Assembly (NCBI GenBank): GCA_028694275.1
Contig: JAQUTS010000051.1
Span: 1 to 10,538 of the forward strand
Reading direction: 5' to 3'
Origin: Candidatus Gastranaerophilales bacterium
Lineage (GTDB): Bacteria > Cyanobacteriota > Vampirovibrionia > Gastranaerophilales > CAJFVJ01
DNA: 10,538 bases
In this document: in pieces, positions 1 through 6,568 of the stretch
Position numbering within the stretch: the first letter of the stretch is position 1
Layout: every line of letters begins with the position of its first letter
Notes under the pieces: generated by a model
Seen by the model: only the letters and a program-made list of their open reading frames with translations
Told to the model about the DNA's origin: nothing
The model's database searches: none
Position numbers and translations under genes: made by a program

Positions 1-377
1 CCTCTTTGGGCACGAACCTCTCTTGAGGCCTCAACCCTGATTGTCAAAGCTCCTGCATCACGAAGGATTTTGAGCTCATTTGGAAGTCTCAAATCAGGCA
101 CTATGACATCAAAATCAAGCTCGATAATCTTTTCAAGCCAATAATAAGGACTGATTGCCCTGCCTTCATCACCAAGAGCAATCAAATCGGGACGATATTG
201 CGCTTTGTTCGATTCAATTTCATCAAAACTCAACCCGTTTCTTCGCCCGTATTCAATTTTGATGGCATCACCTATACCGACGCGCCTAAAACCCTTGAGT
301 TTTTCAAGCAAAATTTTGGCAACAGTATCTTTGCCCGAGAATTGTTTTCCTGATAAAGCTATGATTTTTTTAGCCAT
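1..377 (-). CDS. P-loop nucleotide kinase-like protein (N-terminal 125 residues, truncated by window edge)
   Basis: Open on the minus strand from ATG at 377-375 to the window edge, so the C-terminus is missing. The N-terminus has a Walker A loop, GKQFSGKDT at about residues 10-18. RPDLIALGDEGR (about 64-75) and the following YYWLEKI resemble the substrate region of deoxynucleoside monophosphate kinases. VPDLRLPNELKILRDAGA followed by RVEASREVRAQR fits the late part of that fold. Phosphomevalonate kinases of the animal type share several of these features, so the substrate is not settled. The start is supported by AGGAG 7 bases upstream, and this SD overlaps the stop codon of the upstream phosphomutase gene (gap 9 bases), indicating co-transcription and probably coupled translation. 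It probably phosphorylates a nucleotide or similar small substrate in the cytoplasm. Confidence 0.7.
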   Translation of the reverse strand, partial: MAKKIIALSGKQFSGKDTVAKILLEKLKGFRRVGIGDAIKIEYGRRNGLSFDEIESNKAQYRPDLIALGDEGRAISPYYWLEKIIELDFDVIVPDLRLPNELKILRDAGALTIRVEASREVRAQR

Positions 378-386
378 ATTGAGCTC

Positions 387-2657
387 CTAAAATTCGTACT
401 TTGGAATTTGAAACTTATCAAAATCGGCACCTTTATTTGCCCATTTGATATAAACATCAAGCGAGTGCTCTTTTACATTTTGATAATATTCATCGGGTAT
501 AAGTTTTTTGTAAAGCTCCGTTCTCTCGCCTGAATAATTACCCATAATGCGCGCATATTTACAAAGCTCATCTTTATCAATACCTGCTGAATATGCTTTT
601 GTTTTGGCATCTGTGCCGGAGGGCCTGATTTCGATATATTTGTCCTCAAACCTAAAATACGAACCATCCCCGACATAAAGAGCATCTTGCAAAGAAGTAA
701 AATCAAGTTCTTTAAAAGTATCGCCGAGTATTTCTTTCACATTTTCGACAGTGATTAGTCCGTCTTTTTTGGCCATAACCAAAGTCAAATAGAACAAATC
801 ATTCTTGGTTCTTTTGGCTTCGCCTTCTTTTTTGGCAATTTTTAGCTTATCAATATCAGGTTCGCTCTCATTGTAATAAGAAATATCTTCTCTGACATCA
901 AATTTACCCTTGATATCATTTTTGGCAAAAATCTCTTGTAAATACTGAGATAGCATAACTCCTGTTCTTTCGCACCCTGATACAAGTGCCGAAACTACCA
1001 TTATCGCTTCTGTTGCTGATTTTTCTCTCATCGCAATTGCAAGTCTGCCTGAATTGCTTTCAATAAGTTTTTCCGCGCCGATAATCATACCGCCTGATTC
1101 TTCGCCGCCAAAAATCAACCTTGGCTGTACCCCAAGATTAATTTCTTTACCGAAAACATCTTCGACAATAACATCCTTCTTGGGATTTCTCTTAATTTGC
1201 ATTTCGACTTTTTTCATTATGTTGGCAATTTCTTTAAAACCGACAGGCACATTCACGACTTTAATACCGTTCTTATGAGCCCATTCATCCCAACTCATCG
1301 CAGAAGCTGTTGTTTTGATAATAAATCTAGGATGATTATCAAAGATTTTATTAGCCCTAAGGCTTCCTGACCAAAAAGACATCATCATCAAAAATGACTG
1401 ATTAGCCGTATAAACAGCTAAAACCTTATCATCACACAAAGCAACATAATCGATACCAAGCTCTTTTAAAGTCTGAATATTATCAATACTTTCAATCTGC
1501 GTAACAGTCAAACGGTCATGATCGGGATCTGTTATCAAAACAACAGTTCCGACAGGTTTTGAAGCCAATTTTTTATCATAGTGCAAAGACTCAATCACAG
1601 GCATTTTTACATCCCCGCAATTTTTGTCTTTTACCATAACAGCAGCATCCACAGACCAATCATAAAAGGCCTTATCGCCTTTTGGCGTTACATCACTCTT
1701 GCCGATACCGTGAAAAAATGGATCTTCTTGCGTATGAAGCCACTCAAAGCTTGAATCTATATCAAGACCTTCAAGAACCTTACTCAAAGTATCATAAGCA
1801 GAGCCCCCGACGCTTTCGATAACGATTTTGTTTTGGGTGTTTTTAATAAGTTCAATATTATGTTCTGTTGCAACACCGTTTTTGAGGTATTCAACATAAA
1901 GATCAACACCGTTGTTAAGATTTTTCATCAAATTTTGGTCAATCAATGAATCATCAAAAGATGAAAGAGATATTTTGTATTCGCCGTTTTTTTCAACAAA
2001 ATCAAAAATCTCTTTGATTTTATCAACAAACTCAAGCGACTCTTCGGGAAGATACTGACTTCCTTGATCGTTAAGGTCTTTCGTAGCATTTTTGACACTG
2101 ATACCGTGGCTTGATGTAATGTATTCACCACCCAACAAATCAAGTTTGAAAACCAAAAATGAAGCCATCCAAATAGGGATTGTCGAAAAATCGACAGGCA
2201 CATATGTTTTGATACCCAAAGAAGCTTGTATACGAGCTATCAATTCAAGATATTCTTTAGAGTTGTATCTGACTTCTGAAGCTGCTAGCTTACGCAAATC
2301 AGAACAAGGGAATTTGGCTTTCGCGACAAGGCCTTTTGCCAAAGTAGCAAGAAGAATCCCGACCTTGTTGATAGGGAATCTTGTATCTTCAGGATAAAGA
2401 ATATTTTGAGGCCCTCTTATGCCGGCGGTTGAAACTTTTGCCTCTTTTTCATAATTTGCAAACCATTCCAAAAGCCCGAGTCCCAAAGGGTTTGACTCAG
2501 CATCATAGTTATAGAGGTATTCTTTTTTCAAAACAAATTCAAACTCATTTTTATTTTTCAAATCAATAAGATGTCTGTTTTTTATATAATCAGGCGTTTT
2601 TTCATTAATAGTGTCAAATAATGCCTGTTCAAGCGCACAAGATGCGTTTTTTGTCAT
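387..2657 (-). CDS. Phosphoglucomutase/phosphomannomutase (alpha-D-phosphohexomutase) family protein, long form
   Basis: The 756-residue protein shows the four landmark regions of the alpha-D-phosphohexomutase superfamily in order. These are TAGIRG at 77-82, the phosphoserine loop TSSHG at 181-185 (Ser183 expected to carry phosphate), the metal loop DPDHDR at 377-382, the sugar loop GGEESGG at 517-523 and the phosphate-binding RPSGTD at 678-683. The family interconverts hexose 1- and 6-phosphates in the cytoplasm, feeding glycogen, cell-wall and LPS sugar synthesis. At 756 residues it is much longer than the usual 450-580. The extra length lies mainly in an N-terminal ~75 residues and in long spacers between the active-site loops. 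The serine loop reads TSSHGIS rather than the usual TASHNP, so substrate preference may differ. Start: ATG at 2657 with AAGGGA 5 bases upstream. It has its own -10 hexamer, and the downstream kinase-like gene follows after 9 bases. Confidence 0.88.
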   Translation of the reverse strand: MTKNASCALEQALFDTINEKTPDYIKNRHLIDLKNKNEFEFVLKKEYLYNYDAESNPLGLGLLEWFANYEKEAKVSTAGIRGPQNILYPEDTRFPINKVGILLATLAKGLVAKAKFPCSDLRKLAASEVRYNSKEYLELIARIQASLGIKTYVPVDFSTIPIWMASFLVFKLDLLGGEYITSSHGISVKNATKDLNDQGSQYLPEESLEFVDKIKEIFDFVEKNGEYKISLSSFDDSLIDQNLMKNLNNGVDLYVEYLKNGVATEHNIELIKNTQNKIVIESVGGSAYDTLSKVLEGLDIDSSFEWLHTQEDPFFHGIGKSDVTPKGDKAFYDWSVDAAVMVKDKNCGDVKMPVIESLHYDKKLASKPVGTVVLITDPDHDRLTVTQIESIDNIQTLKELGIDYVALCDDKVLAVYTANQSFLMMMSFWSGSLRANKIFDNHPRFIIKTTASAMSWDEWAHKNGIKVVNVPVGFKEIANIMKKVEMQIKRNPKKDVIVEDVFGKEINLGVQPRLIFGGEESGGMIIGAEKLIESNSGRLAIAMREKSATEAIMVVSALVSGCERTGVMLSQYLQEIFAKNDIKGKFDVREDISYYNESEPDIDKLKIAKKEGEAKRTKNDLFYLTLVMAKKDGLITVENVKEILGDTFKELDFTSLQDALYVGDGSYFRFEDKYIEIRPSGTDAKTKAYSAGIDKDELCKYARIMGNYSGERTELYKKLIPDEYYQNVKEHSLDVYIKWANKGADFDKFQIPKYEF

Positions 2658-2692
2658 AATAATCCCTTTTTTAAAACTCTTCTCGATGCTTT

Positions 2693-2698
2693 ATTATA
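2693..2698 (-). promoter_or_regulatory. Likely -10 element for the phosphomutase gene
   Basis: On the minus strand this reads TATAAT, a perfect -10 hexamer 35 bases before the phosphomutase ATG. A T-rich stretch lies upstream and no convincing -35 is visible; TTAGAC with a 15-base spacer is the nearest. It would let the phosphomutase and kinase-like genes be transcribed independently of the acyltransferase gene that ends at 2729. Confidence 0.5.
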
Positions 2699-2728
2699 AC
2701 AAAAAAACATCATGTCTAAAAAATGGCT

Positions 2729-3502
2729 TTAAGTTTTTATTTTTTTCTCAAAATACCTAAAAATATTTTCCCGTTTTTTAATGACTGTAATATATTTTGA
2801 GACATCCCCCATTGAGATTTCTCTCCTTTGCCTATCCAAGAGTTCTTTGAAATGATCGCAAAGATAATCGACCTCATGCCTGTCTTTGACACTTTCAAGT
2901 ACAATAGGGGGATTTATTTCTATCATAACCTCAGGAGAAGACTCCCTCAAAAACCCGTAACGAACGGCTATCGGGATCAAGTTCACTCCTTCAATACGTG
3001 ATGCCAAATAAGAAATCCCTGAATTAAACACAAAATCATCACCGTCTTGAGGGCCTATAATCCCTTGAGGATAAATAAACACGGCCTTATTAGGCGCATC
3101 AAGATTTTTTATGGCAAAATCAAGTGATTTCAGAATTGTTTTGGGGGATTTTTTGTCTATTGAAAAAATTCCGAGTTTTTTCAAATAAGGAGCCAAATGT
3201 AATTCTTCAGCCATAAACCTGGTATCAAATTTCAGAATTTTGCGACAGGTATAATACGCAATAATAGCATCCCACCAACAAATATGAGGCGCATAAATAA
3301 TACAAGGTTTAGACTTGTCTCTTTTATGAATATTATGCAGCCCCTTAAGTCTGAGGGCAGCAAATTTGTGACGCAGCATCCAAGAAAAAACCATATCTGC
3401 CACATTACGCCAAAAATCACTGGCATCAGCAGCAATAAAAGGCACCAGCTTTCGCCTGAATGAAGGTGATATTTGATTGTACAAAGCTTCCTCTGTCCTC
3501 AT
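2729..3502 (-). CDS. PlsC-like glycerophospholipid acyltransferase family protein
   Basis: The 257-residue protein carries the acyltransferase HX4D motif as HICWWD (His73 to Asp78), preceded by a hydrophobic strand (CIIYAPH). The second block, FIYPQG at 142-147, stands where FPEGTR normally binds the glycerol phosphate, with Glu replaced by Gln and the Thr-Arg pair missing. FNSGISYLA (159-167) and IPIAVRYGF (176-184) match the later family blocks. Family members move an acyl chain onto lysophosphatidate or another hydroxylated lipid at the inner membrane face. The altered second motif suggests an acceptor other than lysophosphatidate. The ATG at 3502 has almost no SD. A TTG at 3484 (residue 7) has GAGG 5 bases upstream and is a plausible alternative start. 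It is divergent from the riboswitch operon, and no clear promoter is visible. Confidence 0.8.
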   Translation of the reverse strand: MRTEEALYNQISPSFRRKLVPFIAADASDFWRNVADMVFSWMLRHKFAALRLKGLHNIHKRDKSKPCIIYAPHICWWDAIIAYYTCRKILKFDTRFMAEELHLAPYLKKLGIFSIDKKSPKTILKSLDFAIKNLDAPNKAVFIYPQGIIGPQDGDDFVFNSGISYLASRIEGVNLIPIAVRYGFLRESSPEVMIEINPPIVLESVKDRHEVDYLCDHFKELLDRQRREISMGDVSKYITVIKKRENIFRYFEKKIKT

Positions 3503-3571
3503 AAAAAAAACTTAGCTCATGAAACCAAAAAGCACATTACCTGAGTGGTGTAAACATTTCATTACATTCAA
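3503..3571. other. Divergent intergenic region, no gene
   Basis: This is the part of the 281-base divergent spacer that lies outside the plus-strand promoter and riboswitch. On the minus strand, upstream of the acyltransferase gene, I find no -35/-10 pair with acceptable spacing and no strong SD. No ORF or hairpin of note is seen here. Confidence 0.5.
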
Positions 3572-3599
3572 TTGACCCCAAATGTTGAAAAGTTATAAT
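3572..3599 (+). promoter_or_regulatory. Strong sigma70-type promoter of the riboswitch operon
   Basis: TTGACC (3572-3577) and a perfect TATAAT (3594-3599) are separated by 16 bases. The predicted start of transcription is near 3605-3607, directly before the first paired base of the riboswitch at 3608. This agreement in position supports both calls. Confidence 0.8.
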
Positions 3600-3607
3600 T
3601 AAAGTAC

Positions 3608-3719
3608 GATTTACAAAGGAAATCAGGGCGAAACTCCCAAGCTGTGCCGCAACCGTTATAGCCGGAACACTATGTGAATCCATAACTTTGCTGGTACTTC
3701 GGGACTAAAGGAAAGCAAA
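3608..3719 (+). ncRNA. Cobalamin riboswitch, short Cbl-II-like aptamer
   Basis: The leader contains the conserved cobalamin-aptamer segments in order. They are AAAGGAAATCAGGGCGAAAC (3616-3634; compare AGGGAA..C.GGTG.AA), GCTGTGCCGCAACCGT (3641-3656; compare CCCGCaACTGT) and the B12-box AGCCGGAACAC (3660-3670; E. coli btuB has AGCCCGAAGAC). P1 is an 8-pair helix, GATTTACA (3608-3615) with TGTGAATC (3673-3680), one pair being G-U. P3 is GGG (3626-3628) with CCC (3636-3638). The peripheral P7-P12 domain is absent, as in the env8/Cbl-II class. Downstream, TTTGCT (3687-3692) pairs with AGCAAA (3714-3719) to form P13. The kissing interaction expected between L5 and L13 can be drawn as GTGCCG (3644-3649) with CGGGAC (3700-3705), with one G-G mismatch. 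Cobalamin binding would stabilise that contact. Ligand type (hydroxo-, methyl- or adenosyl-) cannot be read from this; c-di-GMP aptamers were considered and fit poorly. Confidence 0.75.
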
Positions 3720-3738
3720 CACCTAAATAGGGCGTTGT

Positions 3739-3769
3739 ATCTAGCAGTTATTCACTGGTAGATTTTTTT
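3739..3769 (+). terminator. Intrinsic terminator in the riboswitch expression platform
   Basis: ATCTAGCAGT (3739-3748) pairs with ACTGGTAGAT (3754-3763), with one G-G mismatch, around the loop TATTC, and is followed by a run of seven T (3763-3769). It ends 14 bases before the first gene's ATG. Its 5' arm can instead pair, as GTATCTAGC (3737-3745), with GCTGGTAC (3690-3697) in the P13 region with one bulged U. The terminator and P13 are thus alternatives to one antiterminator helix. This is the layout expected of an OFF switch that terminates when ligand is bound. Confidence 0.75.
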
Positions 3770-3783
3770 ATTTATAGGGAAAA

Positions 3784-4494
3784 ATGGTAGCACCTATTAC
3801 ATCAAATATTAGCGTTAATCGGGGTCTTTGCCCCCACGGTATGCCTTTTGGGGCTTGCCCTATTTGCTCAGGAAAAGGCGGAGGCGGAGGTATTTCTTCA
3901 GGAAGAAATACTGCAAAAGCAGGCGAAATGACTTGGGATGAATGCTACGCAGTAGGACAAATGCTAAAAGCCCAAGCTCAAAGAAAAGAAGATGCAACGC
4001 AATTTAATTTATCTTCCGTTTTTACATCTATACAAAGCAACAAAACAATACAAGCGATGAGTGAAAAATTTGCTGCGATATCAAATTTCGTAAACACTGT
4101 AATTACACGTCCTACAATGGCTTTGGCTAACCGTATAATAACAGCTGTAACAACACCGATTATCAATTTGGCAAACAGGATCGCGCAATCAACCCCTTTT
4201 AAGTTCGGCATGGAAATTGCTGAAAATATCAAAAAAGGGTTCACAAATATCACAGATAAATTAGCCGCCATAATAGGAGAACCGCTAAACGCAATGGCAG
4301 ACTTCATTGCCGAAAACTGGAAAAAAATAAAACCCAAAAAATACATCTTCTTCTCCGAAGTTGATACAGAAATGGAACAAGGAGAGCAAGATGAAGAAGT
4401 CGAACTCAAAAGATGGCTGCATCTTCGTTCGCTCAAAGAAAACATCACAAAACTCTTAAACCCCAATAAAAAGGAATATGCTGAATGGTCATAA
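3784..4494 (+). CDS. Unknown protein with N-terminal CxH/CxxC motif and ~15-residue helical repeats
   Basis: I do not recognise this 236-residue protein. Residues 16-28 hold C16, H18, C25 and C28 (CPHG...CPIC), a plausible zinc site, followed by a Gly-rich linker (31-36). A further Cys is at 54. From about 102 to 176 there are five successive ~15-residue units, each ending in A and three of them in L/I-A. They start at about 102, 116, 131, 147 and 162, with [NE]-x-I openings in the middle units. They should form amphipathic helices. The C-terminal part is charged, with an acidic run at about 195-207. There is no signal peptide and no clear membrane span. The start ATG has AGGGA 4 bases upstream and sits just beyond the riboswitch terminator, so cobalamin probably controls this gene directly. 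The next gene overlaps its end by 10 bases. Confidence 0.8.
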   Translation: MVAPITSNISVNRGLCPHGMPFGACPICSGKGGGGGISSGRNTAKAGEMTWDECYAVGQMLKAQAQRKEDATQFNLSSVFTSIQSNKTIQAMSEKFAAISNFVNTVITRPTMALANRIITAVTTPIINLANRIAQSTPFKFGMEIAENIKKGFTNITDKLAAIIGEPLNAMADFIAENWKKIKPKKYIFFSEVDTEMEQGEQDEEVELKRWLHLRSLKENITKLLNPNKKEYAEWS

Positions 4495-5951
4495 ACCTGC
4501 ACTATAGCGATTTTGAAGCAAAAAGACAACAAGCAGTAAACAAAGAAAGACAACAAAAGTTTCAACAAGAAACAAAACTTGGTGTCATTATAAACTCTAT
4601 GGTAAAAGATTCTATCAACGATAATCAAAACGACCTTTTGCATGATTATATAATCCCGTCTGAGTCAAAAGAACCTGTAGAAATTCAAAAGCCTCAACCT
4701 CAACAAAGCAAAAATAAAGCACTTCTAAAGCTTTGCCTTGGTACTTTGAGCATATTAGGGGCTGTCGCTGCAGTGTCAAAAACAGCACCAAAAATAGCTA
4801 ATAAACAGTTCAAAAAACCGTCTTGGGAGTCACTTCCTGACATAGGACGAAATATGAACCTCAACAATGAGTCACATTTTGTCACATATATGCTTGTCCA
4901 AAATCCCCAAACCAAAACTCTAATCGGCGCGGCAGGCTTTTTTGTTTTTGCGGCAACAGGTTTTGTCCTAAAAAACTTCGTTGATGGCTACAAAGATATC
5001 TGGGTCAAAAAACAAAATGCAAAAGCAGACTACAACTTACAAGACAACTTGATTGATGTCGAAACGAAAATATTCAAGGGCAAAAATGAAATCATCCGAA
5101 AAATGATGCAAGACTCTGCAAAAGAAATGAAACACACCATCGACAACAAAACACCTGCTACGAATTTTAAAGGAAATGAAAATAAAGAAGAGCCATCACC
5201 TAAAAAAAGCAAAAATGAATCACTAAAAACAGCTTTGGCAGTGGCAGGCACAGTAGCGGGGTCAATCTTGCTTGGAGCATATGCATTCAAAAACGTCCAA
5301 AAAGCAGGCAAAATAGTAGAATCGACCCATGATGAAATGCACAAAAAAGTCGATGATATTCTAAAAAAATCATCAGATGAAATCCTTGAAAAACATAAAG
5401 ACACCCTAAAAAACATCTTCTCGGTGATGAATTTCAAACCTCAAATGGTAGAAGAAACATTAAAAAAAGCAAAACTTCCTGATGATGAAGTAAAAGATAT
5501 CGTTGATACCGTCAAAAAACGTACCAATATTTTTACTCAAGCTCCGCATGAAATCGGCGGACACGTGGGAAAAGTTCAATTTTTCACATTCATCGACGAT
5601 GCGAGGGGACATTTTTATAACTGGGTAATGAACCCCGGTTCTAAACCTCTTGGAGCTTTGGCTCTTGGAATTTCAGGAGTCACCGCAGCCGGCTACATCG
5701 GTGAACAGGCAGTCAATGCCACAAGAGAAGTTGAAGTCAAAAAAATGAACAACGAAACAGAACTCAACCTCCATAAAAGACTCATCAACGTTGAACTTCG
5801 TAACTTCAAACAGAAAAAAGAAAGTTACATCGGCCCGCTTGTTGACGAATTCAAAAAACAAGCACCGCAAAAAACTAAAGAAGAACTAAACGGAATGGCC
5901 CAAAACATCCTCTATGAAATCAAAAACGGCCCGCCGTTCGTCTACGCATAA
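4485..5951 (+). CDS. Unknown four-transmembrane protein with internal duplication
   Basis: This 488-residue protein is not recognised. It begins with a polar, Gln-rich ~75 residues (10-75), then has hydrophobic segments at about 81-98, 146-163, 248-267 and 387-405. Residues 131-214 and 376-459 are two copies of one module: an HF start, an NP turn, a hydrophobic span, then a charged helix. From VKK (174 and 418) the copies align without gaps over 29 residues with 14 identities, sharing N-L, L-I-V-E and F-K. Each copy is preceded by another hydrophobic span, so the protein is TM-linker-TM-stalk, twice. The second linker (268-375) is longer and Lys/Asp/Glu-rich, probably coiled. It should be an inner-membrane protein with sizeable soluble parts. 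The ATG overlaps the upstream gene by 10 bases, with AAGGA 9 bases upstream, so translation is probably coupled. Neither a transporter family nor a B12 enzyme is evident. Confidence 0.8.
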   Translation: MVINLHYSDFEAKRQQAVNKERQQKFQQETKLGVIINSMVKDSINDNQNDLLHDYIIPSESKEPVEIQKPQPQQSKNKALLKLCLGTLSILGAVAAVSKTAPKIANKQFKKPSWESLPDIGRNMNLNNESHFVTYMLVQNPQTKTLIGAAGFFVFAATGFVLKNFVDGYKDIWVKKQNAKADYNLQDNLIDVETKIFKGKNEIIRKMMQDSAKEMKHTIDNKTPATNFKGNENKEEPSPKKSKNESLKTALAVAGTVAGSILLGAYAFKNVQKAGKIVESTHDEMHKKVDDILKKSSDEILEKHKDTLKNIFSVMNFKPQMVEETLKKAKLPDDEVKDIVDTVKKRTNIFTQAPHEIGGHVGKVQFFTFIDDARGHFYNWVMNPGSKPLGALALGISGVTAAGYIGEQAVNATREVEVKKMNNETELNLHKRLINVELRNFKQKKESYIGPLVDEFKKQAPQKTKEELNGMAQNILYEIKNGPPFVYA

Positions 5952-5967
5952 GGAGCCTTGACTGATC

Positions 5968-6492
5968 ATGCAAGCGCAAGCACCGCAACTTTTTGTCCCA
6001 TCGTATTATATGCCGCCCTCAAACAACCTTGAGGCGGATGTGGAGATGCTCGGAAAAAAAACACTTCTTCCTCAAGGAGAGCGTAATTATTGCGTTTTCA
6101 ATATGCCGCTTGTTAATAAACTTGTGCAAAACGCCGACAAATCAACTCCTTTAATAGAGAAAAAACTCCTCACATCAAAAGACGAAAAAGTAATTGCAGA
6201 GGGACTTTACACCTTTGACAGAATGATTGATGCGGGCAAATTTGACATCAACAAAACCTACCCGACTCTATCCAAACTCAATGACACAAAATCAGCTACC
6301 AATCAGGTACTTTTGGCGGGGATTTACCGCAAAACCCAACCGCCTGATGCTTTTGGCCCATTACAAAAAATGCTTATCCAAGACAGTATTACACCACCTG
6401 TGGCAAACTTCGACCCGACAGAAGAAATCGGTGGGGCAATACTTGAGTACATCCGCTCTGCGGCTGCGCAGAAGGCATATCCAGGGAAATAG
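5968..6492 (+). CDS. Unknown helical (HEAT-like) protein
   Basis: The 174-residue protein has a Pro-rich N-terminus (about 1-20) and then mostly helix. Residues 59-90, 95-122 and 125-140 look like successive helix pairs of HEAT/ARM type (PLIEKKLLTSKDEKVIAEGL, then YPTLSKL...NQVLLAGIY, then FGPLQKMLIQ). This suggests a small scaffold or protein-binding role. It has no signal peptide, no membrane span and only one Cys (42). It follows the membrane-protein gene by 16 bases. AGGAG (5951-5955) overlaps that gene's stop and lies 12 bases before the ATG, a long but workable spacing, and no better in-frame start is present. It is the last gene of the riboswitch operon. The fold call is inference from pattern only. 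Confidence 0.75.
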   Translation: MQAQAPQLFVPSYYMPPSNNLEADVEMLGKKTLLPQGERNYCVFNMPLVNKLVQNADKSTPLIEKKLLTSKDEKVIAEGLYTFDRMIDAGKFDINKTYPTLSKLNDTKSATNQVLLAGIYRKTQPPDAFGPLQKMLIQDSITPPVANFDPTEEIGGAILEYIRSAAAQKAYPGK

Positions 6493-6493
6493 A

Positions 6494-6522
6494 CTGTCAT
6501 TCTGAATTTATTTCAGCATCTT
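6494..6522. repeat. REP-like interspersed repeat, TGTCATTCTGAA type
   Basis: Directly after the riboswitch operon lies a TGTCATTCTGAA... unit with an internal palindrome, CTGAA-TTTAT-TTCAG (6502-6516). Sequences of this type are scattered repeats in several bacterial genomes. With the T run at 6527-6532 it might also act as a weak terminator for the operon. The copy number in this genome cannot be seen from here. Confidence 0.5.
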
Positions 6523-6535
6523 ACAATTTTTTGGG

Positions 6536-6541
6536 TATAAT
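6536..6541 (+). promoter_or_regulatory. Likely -10 element of the orphan AT-rich gene
   Basis: A perfect TATAAT lies 27 bases before the TTG start. No convincing -35 exists at 16-18 bases spacing (TTCAGC or TCAGCA only). It makes independent transcription of the orphan gene likely. Confidence 0.5.
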
Positions 6542-6568
6542 GGAATTTATACAGAAGGAGTACGGATT

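Noticed and set aside
3608..3719. c-di-GMP-I riboswitch
   Set aside because: A GCAAA-like word is present, but the c-di-GMP core (GGGCAAACC...CGCAAAGCC...) is not. The cobalamin segments match in order and with P1 pairing.
3978..4643. 221-codon minus-strand ORF antisense to the first riboswitch-operon gene
   Set aside because: It is a hydrophobic, low-complexity reading of the opposite strand. The plus-strand gene has the riboswitch, the Cys motif and helical repeats, and overlaps its neighbour as an operon gene should.
6227..6505. 92-codon plus-strand ORF inside the third operon gene
   Set aside because: It lies out of frame within the HEAT-like gene, has a Leu/Arg/Ser/His-rich composition and shows no SD or motif.
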